NCBI GenBank assembly: GCA_964493425.1
Contig: CAZBMW010000014.1
Span: forward strand, 1 to 63,562
Direction of reading: 5' to 3'
Origin: CAYLMG01 sp964493425
GTDB taxonomy: Bacteria; Planctomycetota; Phycisphaerae; Sedimentisphaerales; Anaerobacaceae
Length of the DNA stretch: 63,562 nt
Part shown: positions 41,197 to 50,665 of the stretch, piece by piece
Layout of the letters: each line of letters starts with the position of its first letter
How positions within the stretch are numbered: position 1 is the first letter of the stretch
Notes under the pieces: model-generated
The model's database searches: none
Told to the model about the DNA's origin: nothing
What the model saw: the letters and a program-made list of their open reading frames with translations, nothing else
Translations under genes and position numbers: made by a program

Positions 41197-43425
41197 ATGT
41201 GTAGGATAAATTGCAAAAAAATTATCGTGTGTGCGGTGGTTTTATTCGCAGGTTTGGCTGGACCAACAGCTTTTTCAGCCCAATCAGGTGTAGAACGGCT
41301 GAGCGTTTTATTGCCTGATGATACAGTGGGGTTTATCGCAGCAAGCGGCTGTGATGAACTCAAGCCTGCATTCGAGAAGACTATTTTAGGCCAGATGTGG
41401 TACGATGCCTCGACACAGAACTTCTACCAGGCAATAAAGACCGAACTTTTAAACAAGTTAAAACAGGAAATTCCTGACGCGAACGGAGCGAAGATACCTG
41501 AAAAGATTCTCAACTTAGCTCAGACGTTGCTGAAGCGTCCGATTATTGCAGGAGCGGCGATAGACAAAAACAATGAAGACTTCCCGCTCTACGGATTTGT
41601 AATCGTCGACACAGGCACAAGGAAATCCGAAATAGCGGATAAGATTGCCGAGTTCGAGGGAATGGCTGATAAGGGAGATATCGTCGACGTAGATGTAGCC
41701 GGCCTGAAGCTGCATGGGCCGAGTGACGTGGATGAGGTTCGAGTTTACTGGGGCATGGTCGGCAATTACCTTGTCTTCGCGGTAGATGACAAAGATGGAT
41801 TAACGGTAAAATATCTGAAAGGCGGCCAAAGCAGAGTTACGCAGGATTACCTGGCAAATGTACCGGGCAGCGGTGACGCGCTCGCGATGTATGTTGATTT
41901 CCAAAAGATTTCAGGGCTTATCAAGTCCGAAAGTGAGAAGGCTGGTGAAGAGGAGCTGCAAAAGGTTACAGCTCTTCTGGATGCTCTCGGAGTGAGCGAT
42001 ATAAAGGCTGCTAAATCGAGGCTGGGATTTTCAGGGCCTGATTTGGTTTGCGATGAGATTATCGAGCTGGGTTCTCAGCGCAAAGGTCTGTTCAGATATA
42101 TAAGGCCGATAAATGCAGGGATGCTGGATATGGTCGATTCAAGGGCAGTCGATGCAACAGTACTTAATATAGAAATGATCGGAATCTACGATACAGTAGT
42201 GAGTGCGATTCAAGCCGTAGCGCCAGCCGAAGATTATATAGAAGTACAGGATGCTATCAAGAAAGCTGAATCGGAGATTGGTTTCAGCATTCGTAATGAA
42301 TTGCTAGCAAGCCTTTCAGGGCCGGCGGTTGTTTATTCAATGCCGGCGGGCGTTATAACAGAAGCTCCCACCGGTGGTGCGATTTTTATTATAGGTTTGA
42401 AAAATAAACAAAGCTTCGAAAAGGTAATGGAAGCAATCGGCAGTTATGCGTCGGCAAAAAGCGAGGGAATGGTGCAGGTAAGCTCGCAGGTTCAGGACGG
42501 CAGAACGGTACATACATTCGCGATAATGCCGCTTGCGATGATGCAGGTGGTGCCGACCTGGACTGTTGTTGATGATTATGCGGTTATTGGGACGAACGGT
42601 GCTATGTGCAGCGCCGCGATTAAACAGATAACAGCACAGAACCGCAAGGCAAGCTCAATACGAGAGACCGCCGGATATAAAAAGGCGACAAAAGGACTGC
42701 CCAGCAATCTGGTGTTTCTCAGCTATACCGACTCGAAGGCACAATTCAACGATATGATGATGGGTGCACAGCAGTTCTGGCCTATGGTTACAATGCTCGC
42801 TGCGAATGCAGGTATTAAGCTGCCGTTTATGCTTCCATCTCTATCGCATATAGCGGAGAAGATGGGGCCATCGTGCGAGTATTGCTGGTTCGACGAGGAC
42901 GGGCTGCGTTCGAGATATAAAGGTATCGGAGTCGAGCAGACCATTGGCGCTACCGCAGGAGCAGCGGTTGGTATGGGAGTACTTATGCCAGCATTGAGCG
43001 GCGCAAGGGAACAAGCTAAAAGAGCGGCCTCGGCTGGTAACATTCGTCAAATTCAGATCGGTCTGATTATTTATGCAGATGAGCACGAGGGGAAATTGCC
43101 GGAAAGTATGGATGATGAGGAAGTGACAAAGTGTATGGGTTTCGCTTCTAAAAAAGACGCATCGAAGATATTTGAAAGCCCTCGTAAGCCTAAAAATTTT
43201 GTTGGGCCGAGCTATATTATGGTGCCTGTTGAGAGAGCTGATATTCCAGAGACTGGTAAAATTATACTATTGTATGAGAATCCACAATTCTGCAGGGGCG
43301 GCTTAAATGTCGGCTTTGTTGACGGTCATGTCGAGTTTATAAAGCAGAATGAATTTATTGAAGCTCTTAAAAAGACATACGAGCGTCTCGGCAGAGAGAT
43401 GCCAGAGATAAAATTCGGGAACTGA
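41197..43425 (+). CDS. Large exported protein with pseudopilin-like C-terminal module
   Basis: 742 residues with a GAGG ribosome site. Signal peptide or anchor CKKIIVCAVVLFAGLAGPTA. The first 560 residues are an unknown domain with LSVLLPDDTVGFIAASG, YGFVIVDTG, GDALAMYVDFQKISGLIKSE and NELLASLSGPAVVYS, reminiscent of planctomycete exported proteins of the DUF3352 kind. From about 575 the chain looks like a type II secretion pseudopilin: a glycine-rich hydrophobic helix (AGAAVGMGVLMPALSG), REQAKRAASAGNIRQIQIGL, YADEHEGKLP, and the late motif LNVGFVDGHVEFIKQNEF. Function unknown. A terminator follows. Confidence 0.8.
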   Translation: MCRINCKKIIVCAVVLFAGLAGPTAFSAQSGVERLSVLLPDDTVGFIAASGCDELKPAFEKTILGQMWYDASTQNFYQAIKTELLNKLKQEIPDANGAKIPEKILNLAQTLLKRPIIAGAAIDKNNEDFPLYGFVIVDTGTRKSEIADKIAEFEGMADKGDIVDVDVAGLKLHGPSDVDEVRVYWGMVGNYLVFAVDDKDGLTVKYLKGGQSRVTQDYLANVPGSGDALAMYVDFQKISGLIKSESEKAGEEELQKVTALLDALGVSDIKAAKSRLGFSGPDLVCDEIIELGSQRKGLFRYIRPINAGMLDMVDSRAVDATVLNIEMIGIYDTVVSAIQAVAPAEDYIEVQDAIKKAESEIGFSIRNELLASLSGPAVVYSMPAGVITEAPTGGAIFIIGLKNKQSFEKVMEAIGSYASAKSEGMVQVSSQVQDGRTVHTFAIMPLAMMQVVPTWTVVDDYAVIGTNGAMCSAAIKQITAQNRKASSIRETAGYKKATKGLPSNLVFLSYTDSKAQFNDMMMGAQQFWPMVTMLAANAGIKLPFMLPSLSHIAEKMGPSCEYCWFDEDGLRSRYKGIGVEQTIGATAGAAVGMGVLMPALSGAREQAKRAASAGNIRQIQIGLIIYADEHEGKLPESMDDEEVTKCMGFASKKDASKIFESPRKPKNFVGPSYIMVPVERADIPETGKIILLYENPQFCRGGLNVGFVDGHVEFIKQNEFIEALKKTYERLGREMPEIKFGN

Positions 43426-43447
43426 CTGTAGTATAACGGAATTCAAG

Positions 43448-43496
43448 ACCGGCAGGACCCGAAGCAAATTTGGACGGCCTGCCGGTTTTTTTCTTT
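43448..43496 (+). terminator. Rho-independent terminator
   Basis: ACCGGCAGG (43448-43456) pairs with CCTGCCGGT (43478-43486), nine bases, then a run of T to 43496. Ends the 41197 gene. Confidence 0.85.
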
Positions 43497-43506
43497 TCAG
43501 TTGGTC

Positions 43507-43535
43507 TTGTTTTTGAGACAGTGTTAATTTATAAT
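43507..43535 (+). promoter_or_regulatory. Promoter for argG
   Basis: TTGTTT at 43507-43512, 17 bases, TATAAT at 43530-43535, about 45 bases before argG; it directly follows the terminator. Confidence 0.55.
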
Positions 43536-43578
43536 CCTGTTTTTAACCGAGTTAAATTTGTTTTGAAGGGCCAAAAAA

Positions 43579-44793
43579 ATGGCTAAGAAAGAAAAAGTGG
43601 TGCTGGCGTATAGCGGCGGGCTCGATACGAGCGTAATTCTGCCTTGGCTTAAAGAGACGTACGGTTACGATGTAATCGCTTTTGCGGCAGAGCTCGGCCA
43701 GGGCAATGAGCTTGAAGGTATTAAAAACAAAGCTCTTGCAACAGGGGCAGTAAAGTGCATCGTTAAAGATTTGCGAAAAGAGCTCGTCGAGGATTATATC
43801 TGGCCGATGCTGAAATCCGGTGCGGTCTATGAAAATGACTACCTGCTGGGGACAAGCATTGCAAGGCCTTTAATCGCCAAGCACCAGGTCGATATCGCTC
43901 AGAAGGAAGGTGCGACGGCTGTTGCACACGGTGCGACAGGTAAGGGCAACGACCAGGTCAGGTTCGAACTAACGTTTATGGCACTTGACCCGGCGCTAAA
44001 GATTATTGCGCCGTGGAAGGACCCTAACTTTAAGCTTACCAGCAGAGAGGCTGCGGTTGAATATGCCAAAAAACATAATATCCCAATCGAGCAGAGTAAG
44101 AAGAAGCTTTACTCAAGGGACCGAAACCTGTGGCATATAAGTCACGAAGGTGCAGACCTTGAGAACCCTGCGAACGAGCCGAAGGACAGTCTTTTCGTGA
44201 TATCGAATCCTGTTTCAAAGGCCCCTGAAAAGGCAGCTTACGTCGAGATTGGTTTTGAAGAAGGGATTCCGGTAAAGCTTAACGGCAAAAGGATTGACGG
44301 AGTTAAACTGATTGAGCAGTTGAACTCGATAGGCGGTGAGCATTCAATCGGCCAGACGGATATTGTGGAAAACCGGCTGGTAGGGATAAAGTCGCGCGGT
44401 GTATATGAGACACCGGGCGGGACGATACTCGTTACTGCACATCGAGCGCTTGAGACGCTCACGCTCGACAGGGAAACGATGCACTACAAACAGCAGGTTG
44501 CGCTCAAATATGCAGAGCTTGTTTATTACGGCCAATGGTTTACACAGCTTCGCGAGGCAATTGATGCATTTGTGGATGTCACTCAGCGCAATGTCACGGG
44601 CAGTGTGCGTTTGAAATTATATAAAGGCAAGTGCAGCCTGGCGGGTATCAAGAGTCCGAAGAGCCTGTACCGGCCAGACCTGGCAAGCTTTAAGATGGGA
44701 GCAGAATACGACCCGACGGATGCGACCGGATTTATCCGTCTGTTCGGTTTGCAGATGAAAGTCAGTGGTATTGTAAACAGGGAGAAAGAATAA
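43579..44793 (+). CDS. argG: Argininosuccinate synthase
   Basis: Joins citrulline and aspartate with ATP in arginine synthesis. The 404-residue chain has the PP-loop VLAYSGGLDTSVILPWLKET, the AFAAELGQG strand, GATGKGNDQVRFEL and YETPGGTILVTAHRALETLT. Length is typical. It has its own promoter and is 21 bases before the prepilin peptidase gene, which may share its transcript. Confidence 0.97.
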   Translation: MAKKEKVVLAYSGGLDTSVILPWLKETYGYDVIAFAAELGQGNELEGIKNKALATGAVKCIVKDLRKELVEDYIWPMLKSGAVYENDYLLGTSIARPLIAKHQVDIAQKEGATAVAHGATGKGNDQVRFELTFMALDPALKIIAPWKDPNFKLTSREAAVEYAKKHNIPIEQSKKKLYSRDRNLWHISHEGADLENPANEPKDSLFVISNPVSKAPEKAAYVEIGFEEGIPVKLNGKRIDGVKLIEQLNSIGGEHSIGQTDIVENRLVGIKSRGVYETPGGTILVTAHRALETLTLDRETMHYKQQVALKYAELVYYGQWFTQLREAIDAFVDVTQRNVTGSVRLKLYKGKCSLAGIKSPKSLYRPDLASFKMGAEYDPTDATGFIRLFGLQMKVSGIVNREKE

Positions 44794-44814
44794 ATAACAG
44801 GCAAGGGAAGTGCT

Positions 44815-45990
44815 GTGGGTGGACCGCTCTGGATTTGGTTGGTTTTTATTTTCGCACTCGGCTGTTGTGTCGGCAGCTTCTTGAACGTGGTGATTTACCG
44901 GTTGCCGCGCGATAAGTCATTAATAAGACCGGCATCTGCGTGTCCTGAGTGCAGCAAGCCTATTCGCTTTTACGATAATATTCCGCTTGTTTCGTGGCTT
45001 ATCCTGCGGGCCAGATGCAGGTACTGCAAGGCGCCTATATCTGCCAGATATTTTTTTGTGGAGCTGCTGACAGGGATTGTTTTTGTTTTGCTTTTTGTTT
45101 TGTATTTTGTTTTCGAGGTTCGTGTTTTTGATATAAACGGACACAGAGGACTGTCGGCATTCTGGCAGGGAGGCTGGTTCGTGTATCTTCTGCATATAAT
45201 TCTGCTTTCAGCTCTTATAGCATCATCAGCGATAGATTTGGAGCTGTGGGTCATACCGATAGTCATCTGCTGGTTCGCAGCAGTTGTAGGTGTGCTTGGC
45301 AGCGGCATTGGTGTCTTTGTTATTTCACGAGCCCAATCTGGCGGTTTTTATCCTCTGCCGAGCGCCGGTTCAGGGACAGCAGCTCTGGCGGCAGGCGCCC
45401 TGATAGGTCTTGTTATTTCTCTGATACTGCTCGGAATGGGCTTGATTAAAAGAAGTTATGAAACTGAGCAGGCTCAGGAAGGTAAAAATGAGGCAGAGCA
45501 GGCTGAGCCGACGTTTAACCACCGTGCCGAGATGCTTAAGGAGGTTATTTTTTTAGCGCCGGTTGTTATTTGCTCAATTGGTTCTTATTGGATTATTAAG
45601 TTAACAAATCCGGCCTGGTGGGCGGGATTTGCCGGTAATCCGTTAGTATCAGGGATTTTGGGCAGCCTGTTTGGGTTTTTTGTCGGGGGAGGCATCATCT
45701 GGGCGACGCGTATTTTCGGTACGCTCGGATTTGGAAAAGAGGCAATGGGGCTGGGGGATGTGCATTTGATGGCGGCTGCAGGGGCGATTATCGGGCCGTT
45801 AGCGGTGGTGGCAGCTTTTTTTGTCGCACCGTTCTTCGGGCTCATCTGGGCAGGCAGTCAAATGTTTTTTAAAAAAATTCGACAAATTCCTTATGGTCCG
45901 TTCTTGTCAATGGGAGTATTTGCTGTTATGATTCTAAATGATATTATTATTGAATACTGGCAAGCGATTACGCTATCATCATATAAGTGA
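44815..45990 (+). CDS. Prepilin peptidase (A24), long form
   Basis: Membrane aspartic peptidase that cuts and methylates type IV prepilins and pseudopilins. The 391-residue chain starts with GTG (AAGGGAAG upstream). N-terminal GSFLNVVIYRLPR, then zinc pairs CPECSKPI and CRYCKAPI; first catalytic Asp in SAIDLELWVIP, second in GLGDVHLMAAAG (GxGD). About eight membrane helices. A hydrophilic insert at about 215-250 (EQAQEGKNEAEQAEPTFNHR) makes it longer than the usual 250-residue enzyme. Likely needed for the pseudopilin-like proteins of this organism. Confidence 0.93.
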   Translation: MGGPLWIWLVFIFALGCCVGSFLNVVIYRLPRDKSLIRPASACPECSKPIRFYDNIPLVSWLILRARCRYCKAPISARYFFVELLTGIVFVLLFVLYFVFEVRVFDINGHRGLSAFWQGGWFVYLLHIILLSALIASSAIDLELWVIPIVICWFAAVVGVLGSGIGVFVISRAQSGGFYPLPSAGSGTAALAAGALIGLVISLILLGMGLIKRSYETEQAQEGKNEAEQAEPTFNHRAEMLKEVIFLAPVVICSIGSYWIIKLTNPAWWAGFAGNPLVSGILGSLFGFFVGGGIIWATRIFGTLGFGKEAMGLGDVHLMAAAGAIIGPLAVVAAFFVAPFFGLIWAGSQMFFKKIRQIPYGPFLSMGVFAVMILNDIIIEYWQAITLSSYK

Positions 45991-46040
45991 AAACGGATTT
46001 TTGGTATAATCATTAGTGAGGTAGAAAAAGGAGGTTTCAA

Positions 46041-46700
46041 ATGGAGGCCGTCAGCAAAAAAACAATGGTGATTATTATTTGTCTCGTATGTGTTACTCTC
46101 TTGTCCGGCTGCACCAACTGGAAGAAAAAATATGAAAATCTTTATGTAAAGTATCAAAATGCGCTGGGTTTGCTGGAACATGAAAAGGCAGAAAAGGGAC
46201 AGCTCGCACAACAGCTCACAGAGGAACAGCAAACTATCGACGAGCTTCAAAGACAAATTGCCGAGTTTAATAAAACACCGGCCGAAGCCAGCGGATTTGG
46301 AAAGGGTTACGATGTCGCTTTCGACGCGTCAACGGGCACGATAACAGTGACATTGGAAACCGCGATACTGTTCGATTCAGGCAAAGCGGACTTGAAAAAG
46401 ACAACCAGTACCGAGCTTGACCATATTGCCTCAGTTATCAACAGCAAATATGCAGGAAAACAAATCGATGTTGTGGGTCATACGGATAACGACCCAATTA
46501 AGAAATCGAAGTGGAAAGACAACTGGGAATTGTCTACTCAGAGGGCCCTGAGTGTCGCCAGATACTTAATGCAGCGCGGGATACCAACGGATAGAATACG
46601 CGCCAGCGGCTGCGGCGAATACAGACCTAAAGCGTCAAATTCCACCGCGGCAGGCAAGGCAAGAAACCGAAGGGTAGAAGTCGTTGTGCATATGATGTGA
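46041..46700 (+). CDS. OmpA-family lipoprotein
   Basis: 219 residues. Lipobox VTLLSGC at about residues 18-24 shows a lipid anchor. A coiled coil follows (KKYENLYVKYQNALGLLEHE, QQTIDELQRQIAEFN), then the OmpA C-terminal peptidoglycan-binding domain (about 100-219): FDSGKADLKKT, VVGHTDNDPI, LSTQRALSVARYL and KARNRRVEVVV. Ribosome site GGAGG and a TATAAT at 46005-46010 lie upstream. It probably links the outer membrane to the wall. A terminator follows. Confidence 0.92.
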   Translation: MEAVSKKTMVIIICLVCVTLLSGCTNWKKKYENLYVKYQNALGLLEHEKAEKGQLAQQLTEEQQTIDELQRQIAEFNKTPAEASGFGKGYDVAFDASTGTITVTLETAILFDSGKADLKKTTSTELDHIASVINSKYAGKQIDVVGHTDNDPIKKSKWKDNWELSTQRALSVARYLMQRGIPTDRIRASGCGEYRPKASNSTAAGKARNRRVEVVVHMM

Positions 46701-46733
46701 GATAAATTTTAGTAAATTAAACTTCGTTTTGCT

Positions 46734-46765
46734 AAAGCAGCCTCTATTCTAACGGAGGCTGCTTT
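46734..46765. terminator. Bidirectional terminator
   Basis: AAAGCAGCCTC (46734-46744) pairs perfectly with GAGGCTGCTTT (46755-46765), 11 bases, with T runs on both sides in the respective directions. It separates the OmpA gene from convergent comEC, whose stop codon (46744-46746) lies at the base of the loop. Confidence 0.8.
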
Positions 46766-49320
46766 TGTTTTATAAACGAGCTGTGTTCTATCCGGCCTTG
46801 CGGGTCTATAGAAATCCTTACCGAACCATCGCGCACGGTGTAAAATTTTGCACCTTTCATTGACGAAAGAGGTCTGGTTTCATAGTGACTGCGGCTGCAA
46901 GAGCATATTAGTATTGAAGCCTGAAGCTTTTGAAGAAAGTTCAAATCGAGTGTGTTAATTGAGCCGTGATGGGGAACGAACACCACGTCAGCTTTAAGAT
47001 TCGGGTAGAGTTGAAGGAGCATTTGCTGCGCGGGCTTTTCGATATCCGAGCACAAAAGGATTTTCCTGCCGGCAAATTCGAGCAGATAAACGGTGGATTT
47101 ATCGTTGTCACTTAACTTCTGATAATCTTTAATTTTCGTGTCGGGCCATAATATTTTTATTCTCGCAGGGCTTTCTATTGTCAGGTTATGGCTTAATTTC
47201 TCGATATAGCGATTGTTCTTGGCGAGAGTGTCGATGAGAAAGTTTACTGTATCCTGCTGGTCGTTGCTGTCGAAAAAGACTTCATTTACGAATAAAGAGC
47301 CGACGTTGCAGGTTTCGACGATCTCGGGGATTGCGTTTATATGGTCGATATCGAAGTGGCTTATCTGGATAGCGTCGATTCTGTTTATGCCGGCAAAATT
47401 TAAAAACGGCAGAATCATTCTTCTGCCGGGGTCGGATTTGTAAAGTGAGCCTGCGTCAAAAAGAAGATTTGCTTTGCCCGGAAGCTGTGCAAGGATTGAC
47501 TGGCCGTGACCTACATCAAGACAGGTCAAAATGAGATTACGGCGGTGAGTCCTGTTCCATCTTACGGTAAAAACCGTTGTGAGCAAAGCGACGACTAAAG
47601 CGGTGGAAACAATACGCTTGAATACGGGGCGGCGGAAACGGAAAAAGGCAATGAATACAACGGAGACATAATAAAAAACTATGAATACGATTGACATATG
47701 CCCTATGAGTATTTCGGATATGCCAATTCTTGCGAAAAGTTTTACGAGATTAATTAACATAAAAGACAGGGCACTTATAAGTAATGCCAAAAATAAACCG
47801 AGAGTCGGCAAAAGCAATGAAATAAAAATTTTCAGAAAACCGATTGTCAAAATCAAGGCGACAAATGGAAACGTGATAACGGTCCATATACTCGCAAAAG
47901 GTGTGATTGTGTGAAAGTGATAGAGCAGGATACCTGCGCCGCCGAGCCAAGCTGCAAGACCGACAGAGAAGAGCTTTAAAGAGTCAAAGAGAATTTCTGC
48001 GGATGTCCTAAATAGAAAACTTCTTTCTGATATTGCGTCAAAATTTATAAAGTGATTTATTTTTTCATATAAGAAAAAATGGATGCGCTCATAAAAAAGT
48101 AAAATGCCGAGCAATGTTGCAAAAGAGAGCTGAAAGCCTGCTTGGAATAATTGGTTCGGCCTGACAAGCAAGATTATAATCGCGGCCAGTGACAGGCTGT
48201 TAAATGGATTCGGCCTGCGACGAAAGAAAGAAGAGGCGCAGAAAACAATGCTTATAACGGCAGCCCTTACGGCAGGTGCCCTGGGCGGGATAATCAGCAA
48301 AAAAAGAACAGATGCGATTATACAAACCGCCGAGCGCGGCCGTTTAAGCATACCTGCCGTTTTACACAGCCACCAGATAACTGCAATCAGAATACCAAAA
48401 TGCATACCCGACAGGCTGAGAAAATGCAATAGTCCGGTTTTTTTAAAGGCCAGATATGTCTCGCTGTCGATGTTTCTTCGATATCCCAGAAACAGAGCCT
48501 CGAGCAGCGCCCTGCTCGAACGCCCGGCCCAGACGTCCAAAAGAAGGGCCTGTGATACTTTTTGCCGAAGGATTCTTTTGAGCTTCGTAAAATTGTCTTT
48601 GGGATGGCTTTGCAGCAGCTTGATAGCTTTACGGGACTTTACGGAGGCGGCGACATAGATATTTTCCCGAGCGAGATATTTTTTCAGATTAAACTGGCCG
48701 GGATTTGTCGGCGGGCCGAACCTATCGAGCCAGCAATAAAGCCGGACGTAATCACCGGCTTTCAAATCAAAAACAGGCTCTTCAACCCGAACGCGGACGG
48801 TGCCTGTCACCTTTTGCCAGCCTTCAGTGGTTTGTGCTTCGGTAAGTTCGAGATAAAAGCTTGTCGCAGGGTCGGTGAATTTGTAGCGAGCAAATTTCCA
48901 GTTGTCGTATCTATTTATATAAGGTTCGGTAACGATTACGCCCTTTATCGTTGCGAGTGCTTCTTTGTCGCCGACGAAATTTGTTACATCGTTAGGTTCC
49001 GGCTTTGAAAGGCTTGCCAGCCGGATAGCACCAAGACAAATAAAGCAGAGCAAAGCTGTAAAAGCGATTGTGTACGTGGATGCCGATGATTTGCCAACAG
49101 CGAAAACTACTACAGCTAACAGTAATGAAATCCCCAATACTATAAGCCATATTGTAAAAGGTACAGCCAAAAAATTCTGCAGCCCTGTTCCGATTATCAA
49201 GCCGAGTGCTAAAAAAACAAGCGGTGCTTTGCGAATGATTTGCTGAATGATGTATCGGGGACTAAGAGCAAGTTTTTTATCGATAAGCTCCAGCTTCTTT
49301 TGGATTATGTCCATATACAA
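46744..49320 (-). CDS. comEC: DNA internalisation competence protein ComEC/Rec2 type
   Basis: 858 residues for passage of single-stranded DNA across the inner membrane. N-terminal helices and DUF4131-like OB region (GDYVRLYCWLDRFG), the competence channel with about ten helices (FLSLSGMHFGILIAVIWWL), and a metallo-beta-lactamase-like domain at about 590-850 (LDVGHGQSILAQLPGKANLL, SHFDIDHINAIPE, VFVPHHGSINT). The His/Asp set (HFDIDH) is intact. Start at 49320 or Met3 at 49314. Last gene of a seven-gene minus-strand unit, 65 bases after serS. Confidence 0.92.
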   Translation of the reverse strand: MYMDIIQKKLELIDKKLALSPRYIIQQIIRKAPLVFLALGLIIGTGLQNFLAVPFTIWLIVLGISLLLAVVVFAVGKSSASTYTIAFTALLCFICLGAIRLASLSKPEPNDVTNFVGDKEALATIKGVIVTEPYINRYDNWKFARYKFTDPATSFYLELTEAQTTEGWQKVTGTVRVRVEEPVFDLKAGDYVRLYCWLDRFGPPTNPGQFNLKKYLARENIYVAASVKSRKAIKLLQSHPKDNFTKLKRILRQKVSQALLLDVWAGRSSRALLEALFLGYRRNIDSETYLAFKKTGLLHFLSLSGMHFGILIAVIWWLCKTAGMLKRPRSAVCIIASVLFLLIIPPRAPAVRAAVISIVFCASSFFRRRPNPFNSLSLAAIIILLVRPNQLFQAGFQLSFATLLGILLFYERIHFFLYEKINHFINFDAISERSFLFRTSAEILFDSLKLFSVGLAAWLGGAGILLYHFHTITPFASIWTVITFPFVALILTIGFLKIFISLLLPTLGLFLALLISALSFMLINLVKLFARIGISEILIGHMSIVFIVFYYVSVVFIAFFRFRRPVFKRIVSTALVVALLTTVFTVRWNRTHRRNLILTCLDVGHGQSILAQLPGKANLLFDAGSLYKSDPGRRMILPFLNFAGINRIDAIQISHFDIDHINAIPEIVETCNVGSLFVNEVFFDSNDQQDTVNFLIDTLAKNNRYIEKLSHNLTIESPARIKILWPDTKIKDYQKLSDNDKSTVYLLEFAGRKILLCSDIEKPAQQMLLQLYPNLKADVVFVPHHGSINTLDLNFLQKLQASILICSCSRSHYETRPLSSMKGAKFYTVRDGSVRISIDPQGRIEHSSFIKQKQPPLE

Positions 49321-49385
49321 ATAGACTACAGATTACAAACTCAGGATGCAAGAGGAAATCAAGGCACAGAATTCGGGGAAATATG

Positions 49386-50663
49386 TCAGGAACTCGGTGA
49401 TACTTTTTCTTTGCCGTTCATATAGGGACGCAGGACTTTGGGGATAGTCACTGAGCCGTCTTTGTTTTGATAGAGTTCAAGGATTGGGATTAATATTCTC
49501 GGTGAAGCGATTACTGTGTTGTTTAATGTGTGGCAGAAGATATTTTTCTTTGTCTTCGGGTCCTTGTAGCGCAGGTTCAATCGCCTTGCCTGAAAATCGT
49601 AGAATTTGCTTGCACTGTGCGTCTCGCAATAGCTGTTTCGCGAGGGCATCCAGACTTCAATATCGAATTTTTTGGCCTGTCCGCGACCTAAATCACCGGT
49701 GCAGACATTAACAATGCGATAAGGCAGCTCCAGCGCCTGCACTACAGCCTCGGCGTTGGCGAGGATTTCTTCGTGAAATTTATTGCTTGTTTCAACATCG
49801 TTCTCGCAGACGACGACTTGTTCAACCTTATCGAACTGATGGACACGATACAGGCCGTAAGTATCTTTGCCCGCTGCGCCGGCCTCCCTTCTGAAACAGC
49901 TTGACAGTGCAACGTATTTTAAGGGTAGCTGCTCTGCCTTTAATATTTCGCCGCTGTGATAGGCGGTCAATGGCACCTCGGCGGTGCCGATGAGATTGAG
50001 CTGGTCTTTCGGAAGCTGATAGGTTTGGTCTTCCGAGCCGGGGAAAAAGCCCGTACCGACCATAGGTTCATCCCTGACGAGAACAGGAGCAGTTAAGGGG
50101 ACATAGCCTTTGCCGACCATAAGGTCCATAGCAAAACGCAGGAGAGCCTGGTGCAGAAGCACACCGTCACCTTTGAGAATATAATTTCTCGTTCCGGCAA
50201 GCTTTACGCCACGCTCGATATCGATAATATCAAGGGCAAGACCAAGCTGTACGTGGTCTTTAGGCTCGAAGTCGAATTTGCGAATAGTGCCCTCTTTTCG
50301 GATTTCTTTATTCTCGGTATCGTCTTTGCCGGGCGGGACATCTTTGTCCGGCGGCTGAGGGACCAATAGCATAAGCCGGTCAAATTCCGGCTGATAGTTT
50401 TTGATATTTTCGTTAAATTCTTCCTCCTGCTGTTTAAGTTTTGCCAAGTCGTCCAGGGCTTTTTGTTTTTCATTGCCGGACAGTTTCGGGATGTCTTTGC
50501 CTAATTTATTTTTTTCAGTAGCGATTTGCTGCAAATTCTGTTTTGCTTCTTTCAAGGCTGAGTCTACTTCGAGCAGTCTATCGATATCGACATCAAAATA
50601 TTTATCAGCCGCCGCCTTTTTGAACTTATCCGGATTTTCTCTTATTTGCTTAATGTCTATCAT
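49386..50663 (-). CDS. serS: Seryl-tRNA synthetase
   Basis: Charges tRNA(Ser). 425 residues: N-terminal coiled-coil arm (residues about 30-105), then the class II core with TAEVPLTAYHSGEIL, motif 2 SSCFRREAGAAGKDTYGLYR and motif 3 HTLNNTVIASPRILIPILE (more usual bacterial form LNGSGLAVGRT; the altered form still keeps the Arg). Two bases after fabF in the same operon. The link to the fatty-acid genes is not functional as far as can be seen. Confidence 0.95.
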   Translation of the reverse strand: MIDIKQIRENPDKFKKAAADKYFDVDIDRLLEVDSALKEAKQNLQQIATEKNKLGKDIPKLSGNEKQKALDDLAKLKQQEEEFNENIKNYQPEFDRLMLLVPQPPDKDVPPGKDDTENKEIRKEGTIRKFDFEPKDHVQLGLALDIIDIERGVKLAGTRNYILKGDGVLLHQALLRFAMDLMVGKGYVPLTAPVLVRDEPMVGTGFFPGSEDQTYQLPKDQLNLIGTAEVPLTAYHSGEILKAEQLPLKYVALSSCFRREAGAAGKDTYGLYRVHQFDKVEQVVVCENDVETSNKFHEEILANAEAVVQALELPYRIVNVCTGDLGRGQAKKFDIEVWMPSRNSYCETHSASKFYDFQARRLNLRYKDPKTKKNIFCHTLNNTVIASPRILIPILELYQNKDGSVTIPKVLRPYMNGKEKVSPSS

Positions 50664-50665
50664 AA

